A stretch of DNA of 13,864 nucleotides from WHSM01 sp036375165 (lineage in GTDB: Bacteria > Actinomycetota > Actinomycetes > Mycobacteriales > Micromonosporaceae), in contig DASUSI010000074.1 in assembly GCA_036375165.1 (NCBI GenBank), forward strand, positions 1-13,864. Reading direction: 5' to 3'. Below are positions 6,879 to 12,347 of the stretch, in pieces; position 1 is the stretch's first letter; each line of letters opens with the position of its first letter. A program made the position numbers and the translations under genes. Below the pieces are notes generated by a model that saw only the letters and a list, made by a program, of their open reading frames with translations, was not told the DNA's origin and made no database searches.

Positions 6879-8018
6879 TCAGGTCAGGGTCACCCGCGCC
6901 AGTCGTACCTCCCAGCCGAACTCGGTGGGTCTGGTGTAGGTGAGGTACAGCACGCGGCCGTCGCCGTACTCCGGGTGGGCCAGCACGAAGTAGGTGAAGT
7001 CCCGGGCCGGCGGCACGGTGTCGAACATCCGTGCTGGCCGTGACCACGGTCCCCAGGGGTGCGGCGCGGTCCGGTAGTACGCGGCGGTGAACCCATACAC
7101 CACCATGTAGCGGCCCAGATGGCGGTTGTAGAAGACGCTGCCGGAGTGGCTGCCGTTGAACACCGTGACCGCCCCGTGGCTGTCGGGGCTCCACCGGCCG
7201 CGACCGGTATAGAACCGCCAGGCCGGGCGGGTCAGGACCTGTGCCAGGGGCACGCGGGCCAGCGTGCAGCGAAACTCGAACTGACCGACGTCTTCGCACC
7301 CGTACGCGTACAGCATCTCGCCCACGGTCACGGCCATGGTCGGATAGCGGATCTCGTGCCGAGCGAACATCGTCCAGTGGTCGCTCGCGAGGGACCCGGC
7401 ACCGGGCCCTTGTCGGGGACGCGTGGTCCGTCCGGTCCGGGCGTCCCACACCGCGAGCCCACTGCCCCACATCTGGTAGCCGCTGATCGCGCCGTGGCGG
7501 CGGCCGGACGTCAGGAAGAACAGGATCCGGTCCCGGCTGGGGTCGGCGACCACCGGTCCTGGCCACAGGAAGTACTGGGTGCCGCAGTCGCCGACTCCTG
7601 GAGCACCGCACCGAGCAGGGTCATTGCGGTGGTTGAACTCCGCCTCCCACGGCGAGAACGGCAGGTACTCGGTCGGCAGCCGGGCCGCATCGAGGTGCTC
7701 GACCCCCTGGGGCTGCGCCAGGGAGATCCCGTCGACCGCATCGAGATCAGACGTGATCGCGCTGGAGTTGTCAGCCCACTGGTCCCCGTCGGCCCCGGGG
7801 ACGCTCATCACGGTGTCTCCGAACACCCAGATCGTGTCGTCACCCCAGCGGGCAGACAAGCCGCCGTCCCGGCCCAGGATGCGGTGGTCCCAGGCGACCG
7901 GACCGAGGTCCTGCACCGCACGGATCGACCCCTTGGGCGGGCTTGGCCGGTCCCCGCCGACCACGACCAGGGTGGCGGCAAGGACCACGAGGGCGAGCAG
8001 CCAGGTCAGCCTCGGCAC
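6879..8018 (-). CDS. Secreted or membrane-anchored beta-propeller protein, DUF4185-like
   Basis: A 379-residue protein with an N-terminal signal or anchor segment (LTWLLALVVLAATLVVVGG) followed by a Pro-rich linker. The rest shows the repeated blade pattern of five-bladed propeller proteins such as DUF4185: DTIWVFGDTVM, DRILFFLTSG, GLAVWDARTG, GEMLYAYGCE, HSGSVFYNRHLGRYMVVYGF and ADP/HPE-type turns. Family assignment is by pattern and remains moderate. Several members resemble glycosidase folds, but no catalytic residues can be assigned. The GTG start at 8018 is chosen because GGGAGGA lies just upstream on the minus strand. A start at 8087 would add 23 residues ahead of the signal segment. 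The stop is 37 bases from the end of the convergent PhoX gene. It stands alone, with a spacer of about 250 bases to the divergent GntR gene. Confidence 0.82.
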   Translation of the reverse strand: MPRLTWLLALVVLAATLVVVGGDRPSPPKGSIRAVQDLGPVAWDHRILGRDGGLSARWGDDTIWVFGDTVMSVPGADGDQWADNSSAITSDLDAVDGISLAQPQGVEHLDAARLPTEYLPFSPWEAEFNHRNDPARCGAPGVGDCGTQYFLWPGPVVADPSRDRILFFLTSGRRHGAISGYQMWGSGLAVWDARTGRTTRPRQGPGAGSLASDHWTMFARHEIRYPTMAVTVGEMLYAYGCEDVGQFEFRCTLARVPLAQVLTRPAWRFYTGRGRWSPDSHGAVTVFNGSHSGSVFYNRHLGRYMVVYGFTAAYYRTAPHPWGPWSRPARMFDTVPPARDFTYFVLAHPEYGDGRVLYLTYTRPTEFGWEVRLARVTLT

Positions 8019-8151
8019 CCGGATTCCTCCCGTCCGGAACAGTCCCGTACATGATCCGGCAGGTCTGCCACTGACGCGAGTGGCCAAGGTCGCGCCAGCG
8101 CTCCGACGTCAGCCTGCCGGCGGCCGCGTCGCGGATCCACTGTGCGGTGGG

Positions 8152-8168
8152 GCAGATTTCGGATCTGC
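8152..8168. promoter_or_regulatory. Small hairpin/operator in the divergent spacer
   Basis: GCAGAT (8152-8157), TTCGG and ATCTGC (8163-8168) form a perfect 6-bp inverted repeat. It lies between the divergent secreted-protein and GntR genes. It could be an operator for the GntR protein; the sequence does not show which gene it would serve. Confidence 0.35.
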
Positions 8169-8254
8169 AGACGTAGGCACTGGTGCGCTGAATATCACAC
8201 TGGTATGCCGTACTTTACCGACATAACGCCAGGTCAACGGCCATGCGTAGGCAC

Positions 8255-8260
8255 TACCGT
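8255..8260 (+). promoter_or_regulatory. -10 box of the leaderless GntR gene
   Basis: TACCGT is followed after six bases by ATG 8267, the spacing expected for a leaderless transcript whose first base is the A of the start codon. The -35 region is weak. Confidence 0.45.
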
Positions 8261-8266
8261 CAAGAC

Positions 8267-8527
8267 ATGGAAACGGAGACCTACGGGCCTGACGACGAGA
8301 TTGATCTGGAAGGACCTGACTATCTGTACGTGCAACTGGCCGGTATCCTCGCAGCCCGTCTCGAACGGGGCGACTGGGCACCGCGCCGGCCGATCCCCTC
8401 GGAGACGCAGTTGGTGCAGGAGTACGGACTCGCCCGCGAGACCGTCCGCCGTGCCATCGCGTTGCTGGTCGAGCGTGGCCTGGTGCGGGTCGTGCCGCAG
8501 CGCGGCACCTTCGTGAAGCCGAAGTGA
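8267..8527 (+). CDS. Solo GntR-type winged-helix regulator
   Basis: An 86-residue protein made almost entirely of a GntR winged helix: YLYVQLAGILAARLERGDWA, then PIPSETQLVQEYGLARETVR (recognition region), RAIALLVERGLVRVV and the wing QRGTFVKPK. No effector domain follows, so it is a small stand-alone DNA-binding protein, a type common in actinomycetes. The acidic head METETYGPDDEIDLEGPD is typical of such proteins. ATG 8267 is preferred over the in-frame ATG at 8243 because neither has a ribosome site and 8267 sits 6 bases behind a -10-like TACCGT. Targets are unknown. The nested inverted repeat behind it and the hairpin before it are candidate sites. Confidence 0.85.
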   Translation: METETYGPDDEIDLEGPDYLYVQLAGILAARLERGDWAPRRPIPSETQLVQEYGLARETVRRAIALLVERGLVRVVPQRGTFVKPK

Positions 8528-8535
8528 ATCGACAC

Positions 8536-8640
8536 GCCGGAGCGCTCAACCGTACCGACTCGTGACCCTCGGTGTGTGAGCCCGTACTGGTTGCGCGCTG
8601 ACGTGATGCTGCTACGCCTGAGTCGGGCGAGCGCTCCGGC
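8536..8640. repeat. Nested inverted repeat between the GntR gene and cutA
   Basis: GCCGGAGCGCTC (8536-8547) and GAGCGCTCCGGC (8629-8640) are perfect 12-bp inverted arms. Inside them CCGACTC (8555-8561) pairs with GAGTCGG (8620-8626). Together they fill almost the whole spacer behind the GntR stop. It may be a structured RNA end of the GntR transcript, a terminator without T-run, or a small mobile-repeat relic. Confidence 0.6.
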
Positions 8641-8657
8641 ACCAAGTTCATCGTGGG

Positions 8658-8663
8658 TAGGCT
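8658..8663 (+). promoter_or_regulatory. Putative -10 box of cutA
   Basis: TAGGCT lies 28 bases before the chosen cutA start and behind the right arm of the inverted repeat. No clear -35 is seen. GGAGG (8681-8685) is the ribosome site. The box falls inside the longer open frame starting at GTG 8653, which argues for the ATG at 8692 as the real start. Confidence 0.4.
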
Positions 8664-8691
8664 CCCGCTGACGACACAGCGGAGGCTCCCA

Positions 8692-9036
8692 ATGACCGAC
8701 TATCAGTACTGCCAGGCCGTCACCACCACCGACTCCCGGGAAGCCGCGGATGCGCTGTCACGCGGTGCTGTCGAAGCCCGGGTCGCGGCGTGCGGGCAGG
8801 TGATCGGGCCGATTCACAGCACGTACTGGTGGCAGGGCACGGTCGAGACCGCCGAAGAGTGGTATGTCGTCTTCAAGACCACGGCTGAGCGTTACCCCGC
8901 GCTGGAGCAGCACATCCGTGACCATCACAGCTACGACGTTCCCGAGATCATCCTGACGCCGATCGCGGCCGGAAACCCGGCCTACCTCGCCTGGGTGACG
9001 ACCGAGACCAGCCCAGAGACCAGCAGCCCGACCTGA
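8692..9036 (+). CDS. cutA: CutA1-family divalent-cation tolerance protein
   Basis: A 114-residue protein of the trimeric CutA1 family. Family signatures: the N-terminal strand YQYCQAVTTTDSREAADALS, VEARVAACGQVIGPIHSTYWWQG (the AACxxxxxxSxYxWxG pattern), ETAEEWYVVFKTT, and the C-terminal DVPEIILTPIAAGNPAYLAW. The family binds divalent metals such as copper. Its physiological role outside E. coli is unclear. A short Ser/Thr/Pro tail follows the fold. ATG 8692 has GGAGG six bases upstream; the in-frame GTG at 8653 would lie upstream of the putative -10 box. The gene is single, flanked by repeat-rich spacers. Confidence 0.93.
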   Translation: MTDYQYCQAVTTTDSREAADALSRGAVEARVAACGQVIGPIHSTYWWQGTVETAEEWYVVFKTTAERYPALEQHIRDHHSYDVPEIILTPIAAGNPAYLAWVTTETSPETSSPT

Positions 9037-9141
9037 CCGCGACCGGCGAACGACGTGCTGAACCCAGCGGTCGTACGCATCGGTGTGCGTTCCGATTCGT
9101 CCGCGAACGATGGTGCAGAGGGTGTATTCGGCTTGAATGCA

Positions 9142-9152
9142 CCGACAGTCGG
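9142..9152. repeat. 11-base palindrome in the AT-rich spacer
   Basis: CCGACAGTCGG is a perfect palindrome around a single A. The one-base loop makes it more likely a DNA-level site than an RNA hairpin. It lies just left of the 25-base palindrome at 9155-9179. Confidence 0.4.
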
Positions 9153-9154
9153 AC

Positions 9155-9179
9155 TACAAAATTTCAGTGAAGATTTGTA
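9155..9179. repeat. 25-base palindrome in the AT-rich spacer between convergent genes
   Basis: The stretch is centred on 9167. TACAAA pairs with TTTGTA and the inner TTCA with TGAA, giving ten of twelve paired positions. It lies between the ends of cutA and the convergent small gene, in a stretch clearly poorer in GC than its surroundings. A wider pair, TTCGGCTT (9127-9134) and AAGCCGAA (9213-9220), brackets it. It may be a bidirectional terminator or a protein site. Confidence 0.5.
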
Positions 9180-9223
9180 CCGAATAGCGCCTTGCTGAAC
9201 TGATAAGAGGCGAAGCCGAAATA

Positions 9224-9418
9224 TCACATCGGTTGGCCGGGTTCTTGAGAGAACTCCCACCACACGAGCGGAAGCCAGTCGCCACCCACGAACCCGTCAA
9301 CGCTTGCTCCAGCCCCCCGCAATGTCACCGTGGTCCCCACCGGATAGACAGTGCCGGACAGGCCCGTCACCGGGACTAGTAGCGTCGCGCGTCGCGTCGT
9401 TCCTGCTCCACGGTTCAT
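9224..9418 (-). CDS. Small hypothetical protein, 64 residues, leaderless
   Basis: I do not recognise the family. The product starts MNRGAGTTRRATLLVPV and continues with alternating beta-type segments (GLSGTVYPVGTTVTL, SVDGFVGGDWLPLVWWEF), suggesting a small SH3-like or other beta-barrel fold. There is no signal peptide or membrane helix. ATG 9418 is preferred over the in-frame start at 9580 because a -10 box TAGCCT lies 7 bases upstream on the minus strand with TTGACC further back, so the longer frame would be outside the transcript. The gene is divergent from the formaldehyde dehydrogenase gene and convergent with cutA. Reality as a gene rests on the promoter and the protein-like composition. 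Confidence 0.62.
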   Translation of the reverse strand: MNRGAGTTRRATLLVPVTGLSGTVYPVGTTVTLRGAGASVDGFVGGDWLPLVWWEFSQEPGQPM

Positions 9419-9425
9419 CCCGGTC

Positions 9426-9457
9426 AGGCTAGCCGAACCAGGTCTGCGGGCGGTCAA
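9426..9457 (-). promoter_or_regulatory. Promoter of the small leaderless gene
   Basis: On the minus strand, TTGACC (plus positions 9452-9457) is followed after 20 bases by TAGCCT (9426-9431). ATG 9418 comes 7 bases later, so transcription would begin at the start codon. The spacer is somewhat long; shifting the -35 by one or two bases gives 18-19. Confidence 0.52.
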
Positions 9458-9491
9458 AGCGTAAGCGACGTCACCCGCCCCGGGCGGCCAC

Positions 9492-9542
9492 CAGAAAACG
9501 GCCAATGTGGTGGCGCCGTGGGGGTTTTCTGACAGTGAAAAC
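9492..9542 (+). promoter_or_regulatory. Alternating GAAAAC/GTTTTC arms upstream of the formaldehyde dehydrogenase gene
   Basis: CAGAAAAC (9492-9499) is the inverse of GTTTTCTG (9524-9531). The same GTTTTC (9524-9529) is also the inverse of GAAAAC (9537-9542) across a 7-base spacer. A possible -35 CTGACA (9529-9534) with TACTGA (9551-9556) 16 bases on overlaps the second pair, which would suit an operator. The site ends 64 bases before ATG 9607. Confidence 0.5.
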
Positions 9543-9606
9543 GGGCTACGTACTGACGGGCCCCGTATCCGCGCACGCACTCGTCCAGCGCATGGAGGTG
9601 ATCGGG

Positions 9607-10746
9607 ATGAGGGCTGTTGTCTACAAAGAGCCGTTCAAAGTAGCCGTGGAGGAGGTGGATAATCCACGTATTCAGCATCCCAACGACGTTATTGTCCGAA
9701 TCACGTCAACCGCGATCTGTGGCTCGGACCTGCACATGTACGAAGGTCGCACGGCGGCCGAGCCAGGAATCGTCTTCGGGCATGAGAACATGGGCATCGT
9801 CGAGGAGATCGGGGACGGGATCACGTCGATCAATCGGGGCGATCGCGTGGTAATGCCTTTCAACGTCGCCTGTGGGTATTGTAAGAACTGTCTCGCGGGC
9901 TACACCGGTTTCTGCCTGACCGTGAACCCGGGCTTCGCGGGGGGCGCGTACGGCTATGTCGAGATGGGGCCATTCCCCGGCGGCCAAGCCGAGTACGTGC
10001 GAGTGCCCTTCGCCGACTTCAACTGCCTGAAACTGCCGCCCGGCGATGAGTACGAGAGCGATTTCATCCTACTCGCCGACATCTTCCCGACCGGCTATCA
10101 CGGCTGCGAACTCGCCCAGGTGTCGCCCGGGGAGACCGTCGCCGTCTACGGGGCCGGTCCGGTGGGACTCATGGCGGCCTACTCCGCCCTGCTGCGCGGG
10201 GCGTCGATGGTCTTCGTGGTCGACCGGGTACCTGAGCGGCTGCAGAAAGCCGAGGAGATCGGCACGATTCCGATCAACTTCACCGAAGGCAACCCGGCCG
10301 AGCAGATCAAGGACCAACTCGACGGGGAGGGCACGGACAAGGGGGTGGATGCCGTCGGTTACCAGGCTGTGGCGCACTCCGGCGAGTCAGAGGAGCCGGC
10401 AACCGTGCTGAACTCGCTCGTCGAGACGGTTCGTCCGACGGGATGGCTTGGCGTACCGGGACTGTACGTGCCGTCCGATCCCGGCGGCGTCAACGATGCG
10501 GCGAAGAGTGGGATGCTGCTCGTCGCGATCGGCAAGCTCTTCGAGAAGGGCCTGCGCGTGGGTACCGGGCAGGCAAACGTCAAACGCTACAACCGACAGC
10601 TACGCGAACTGATCATCCGGGAGCGGGCGAAGCCGAGTTTCGTGGTTTCCCACGAGCTACCGCTGGACCAGGCACCCACTGCCTACGAGAAGTTCGACAA
10701 GCGTGTCGAGGGCTACACGAAAGTGGTCCTCCACCCGCGGGGGTGA
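9607..10746 (+). CDS. Zinc-dependent alcohol dehydrogenase, glutathione-independent formaldehyde dehydrogenase type
   Basis: A 379-residue medium-chain dehydrogenase. Catalytic zinc ligands: Cys38 (ICGSDLH), His59 (FGHEN) and Asp158 (LLADIFPTGYHG), the Cys/His/Asp set of Pseudomonas formaldehyde dehydrogenase. Structural zinc: Cys89, Cys92, Cys95 and Cys103 (ACGYCKNC...GFC). NAD site: VYGAGPVGLMAA (180-191) with Asp206 in VVDR. The insertion around GFAGGAYGYVEMGPFPGGQAEY is typical of this subgroup, which holds NAD tightly and oxidises formaldehyde or dismutates aldehydes without glutathione. ATG 9607 follows a perfect GGAGGTGA (9594-9601). The stop is adjacent to the channel gene, so the two form an operon. 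Aldehyde detoxification is the likely role. Other aldehydes or alcohols are possible. Confidence 0.92.
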   Translation: MRAVVYKEPFKVAVEEVDNPRIQHPNDVIVRITSTAICGSDLHMYEGRTAAEPGIVFGHENMGIVEEIGDGITSINRGDRVVMPFNVACGYCKNCLAGYTGFCLTVNPGFAGGAYGYVEMGPFPGGQAEYVRVPFADFNCLKLPPGDEYESDFILLADIFPTGYHGCELAQVSPGETVAVYGAGPVGLMAAYSALLRGASMVFVVDRVPERLQKAEEIGTIPINFTEGNPAEQIKDQLDGEGTDKGVDAVGYQAVAHSGESEEPATVLNSLVETVRPTGWLGVPGLYVPSDPGGVNDAAKSGMLLVAIGKLFEKGLRVGTGQANVKRYNRQLRELIIRERAKPSFVVSHELPLDQAPTAYEKFDKRVEGYTKVVLHPRG

Positions 10747-10748
10747 CG

Positions 10749-11522
10749 ATGAGCGCGAGAAGAGACCAGAACGCGCGCCCGGCGGCCGAGGCGCCGCCGG
10801 GCGCCCGGCCTATGACGCGCGGCGGATACACCGGGGCGCTCGCCGCCGAGGTGTTGGGTACCTACCTGCTCGTGTTCATCGGTACGGCCACAGTGCTGGC
10901 CACCCGGCCGGCGACCGCTGGTGGGGCATTGGATGCCACCGCGATCAGTCTTGCCTTCGGCTTCGCGGTCCTGGTCGCGGTCTACTCCCTGGGGCATATC
11001 TCCGGTGCTCACATCAATCCGTCGGTGACCATCGCGCTCGCCGTCGTACGCCGGTTCCCGTGGTGGGCCGTGCCCGGTTATCTGGTCGCTCAGTTCGCCG
11101 GGGCTATTTTGGCGGCACTGACCACCTGGTCGCTGTTTGGTGAGCGGGCGCGTGAAGACCTGCTGCTTGGGGCGACATCTCCCGGTGAGCGCGGGGAACT
11201 CGCGGCGTTGCTTGCCGAGGTCGTGATCACCTTTTTGCTACTGGCCGTCGTGATGGCCATCGCGGTCGATGAGCGCTCACCCGGACGCCAGGTGTCCGGG
11301 GTCGCCATCGGACTGGTCGTCGCCGGTGCCATCTTCGCCACCCTGCCGGTCTCCGGCGGCTCCCTCAACGCCGCTCGCACCTTCGGCCCGATGATCGTCG
11401 CCGGGGAGTTTCCCGGATGGTGGGTGTATCTCGTCGGCCCGGTCGCAGGCGCCATCGCAGGTGCCGCAGTCTGGGAATTCCTACTCCGCCGGGGACAGCC
11501 GCCGGGCGCGGGGCGCCAGTAG
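10749..11522 (+). CDS. MIP-family (aquaporin/glycerol-facilitator) channel with altered NPA boxes
   Basis: A 257-residue integral membrane protein with about six hydrophobic segments and two half-helix loops. Loop B reads SGAHINPSVT (Asn90-Pro91-Ser92) and loop E reads GGSLNAARTFGP (Asn207-Ala208-Ala209-Arg210). The NPA pair is therefore NPS and NAA, while both pore asparagines and the selectivity-filter Arg210 are kept. Glu34 of the first helix (AAEVLGTYLLVFIG) is conserved. A charged 25-residue N-terminal tail precedes the membrane region. ATG 10749 starts two bases after the dehydrogenase stop; GTG 10743, overlapping that stop, is an alternative. Coupling to an aldehyde dehydrogenase suggests transport of a small neutral solute, but water, glycerol or others cannot be told apart. 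Confidence 0.9.
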   Translation: MSARRDQNARPAAEAPPGARPMTRGGYTGALAAEVLGTYLLVFIGTATVLATRPATAGGALDATAISLAFGFAVLVAVYSLGHISGAHINPSVTIALAVVRRFPWWAVPGYLVAQFAGAILAALTTWSLFGERAREDLLLGATSPGERGELAALLAEVVITFLLLAVVMAIAVDERSPGRQVSGVAIGLVVAGAIFATLPVSGGSLNAARTFGPMIVAGEFPGWWVYLVGPVAGAIAGAAVWEFLLRRGQPPGAGRQ

Positions 11523-11526
11523 GGCA

Positions 11527-11568
11527 GGCGGGCCGGAGGAGTCAGTCCTTACTGGATCCCCGCCCGCC
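11527..11568 (+). terminator. Possible terminator behind the channel gene
   Basis: GGCGGGC (11527-11533) and GCCCGCC (11562-11568) can pair around a 28-base loop, directly behind the channel stop. No T-run follows, as is common in high-GC actinomycetes. Confidence 0.45.
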
Positions 11569-11615
11569 CGACCTCGCGCCGAGCGACTTGAGGTGTGACT
11601 CTGCTCGGGAGCCAA

Positions 11616-11647
11616 AACACCCCGGCTCGACCGTGAGCCGGGGTGTT
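11616..11647 (-). terminator. Strong terminator hairpin downstream of the tRNA-Val 3' end
   Basis: AACACCCCGGCTC (11616-11628) and GAGCCGGGGTGTT (11635-11647) form a perfect 13-bp stem with a 6-base loop. On the minus strand the stem ends in a run of four T (plus AAAA 11614-11617). It starts a few bases after the tRNA CCA and is most simply the native terminator of the chromosomal tRNA-Val gene, left behind on the host side. Confidence 0.82.
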
Positions 11648-11652
11648 CCTGC

Positions 11653-11697
11653 TGGTGGGCGCTACTGGGATTGAACCAGTGACCTTTTCCGTGTCAG
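11653..11697 (-). other. Truncated tRNA-Val(GAC) 3' fragment: attachment-site junction
   Basis: On the minus strand the segment begins with the anticodon loop CTGACAC (11691-11697; anticodon GAC at 11693-11695). It continues with the 3' anticodon-stem strand GGAA, AGGTC, a T arm with stem ACTGG/CCAGT and 7-base loop TTCAATC, the 3' acceptor strand AGCGCCC, and ACCA, ending at 11653. The 5' half is absent: the bases before the anticodon loop do not form a stem with GGAA, and no D arm or GGGCGCT acceptor strand follows to the right. Such a 3' half is the standard trace of an element integrated by site-specific recombination into a tRNA gene. The intact tRNA should lie at the far end. Confidence 0.82.
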
Positions 11698-12347
11698 TCC
11701 AGTCAGGGCCGAATTCTGCCCGACGTTAATCCCGCGTTGTCCGAGATCACAGGGGGCTCAATCGTCCGTCACCGTTCACGGCGGTCCGGCGTGGAACGTG
11801 ATGCCTGGCTCCCCGCGTGGCTCCCGGAGAACCGCTGGAACACCTCGGGATGTCGGCCCACTTCGCGCCGTTTAATGGTGATTCGCGGTACCCGACACCT
11901 TAAGACATCAAAGATCTTGGCTGTACGGGCTTCTCAGCGGGCCGTGAGGGTGGCTGTGAAGGCTTGACGACCTCAGCCCTTGCTTCACCTCTCCTTGTCT
12001 GTCCCGCTGCCTCACACGGACCCTCAACGCCTGTTTTGGCCGGCTCGTGGGCGTGCTGTCCTGCCGGGATGGCGGGGAACGTTCTAGTTCGGTGGCACTG
12101 TAGCCATAGTCACCGCTTCGGTTAATCCCTATCGTCTGGTCACGCTAAAACCCCGGACGGTCTTCGCCGCGTTGGCTGGCGTTCCGGCTGGGTTGCGTTC
12201 CTTGACAACTCCACGAACGATGGGGGACCGGTAAGCAGTTACTTGCTTTACCGGACCCCCATCGAGTCTAGGTGGCTGTACCGCCCAAGAGTGTTTCAGC
12301 GTTCCTTGTTGACAGCCGATTCCGTATTGAGAGATAGGCGAGACGTT
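11698..12347. other. Gene-poor element arm
   Basis: About 650 bases without a convincing gene. One frame at 11737-11967 (plus, 76 residues, very Arg-rich) has no ribosome site and no recognisable motif. The stretch contains the hairpin at 12219-12263 and a partial direct repeat, GGCTGG with CGTTCC at 12174-12185 and again with a four-base insert at 12186-12201. It may be a decayed coding region, or a non-coding arm carrying recombination or transfer sites. Confidence 0.5.
12219..12263. repeat. Long imperfect hairpin in the element arm
   Basis: GATGGGGG (12219-12226) pairs with CCCCCATC (12256-12263). After one A/A mismatch, CCGGTAA (12228-12234) pairs with TTACCGG (12248-12254), and GCA can extend the stem past a bulge. 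It lies about 85 bases behind the stop of the minus-strand GntR-HD gene. It could end that transcript, though no T-run follows, or be a DNA-level site such as a nick or recombination hairpin. Confidence 0.6.

Noticed and set aside
7059..8054. Plus-strand open frame of 331 codons opposite the secreted protein
   Set aside because: Composition is typical of an antisense shadow, with no start signal. The minus-strand protein has a signal segment and ribosome site.
11541..11700. GTCAGTCC occurring at 11541-11548 and 11693-11700 as possible short att direct repeats
   Set aside because: Eight bases is within chance, the first copy lies outside the tRNA on the host side, and the tRNA fragment alone explains the junction.
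11737..11967. 76-codon Arg-rich plus-strand frame in the element arm
   Set aside because: No ribosome site, no recognisable domain and no supporting promoter. It could be part of a decayed gene but cannot be claimed.
12202..12338. TTGACA at 12202-12207 and 12309-12314 as plus-strand promoters
   Set aside because: Only a poor -10 (GATAGG) follows the second and none follows the first. No plus-strand gene lies downstream.
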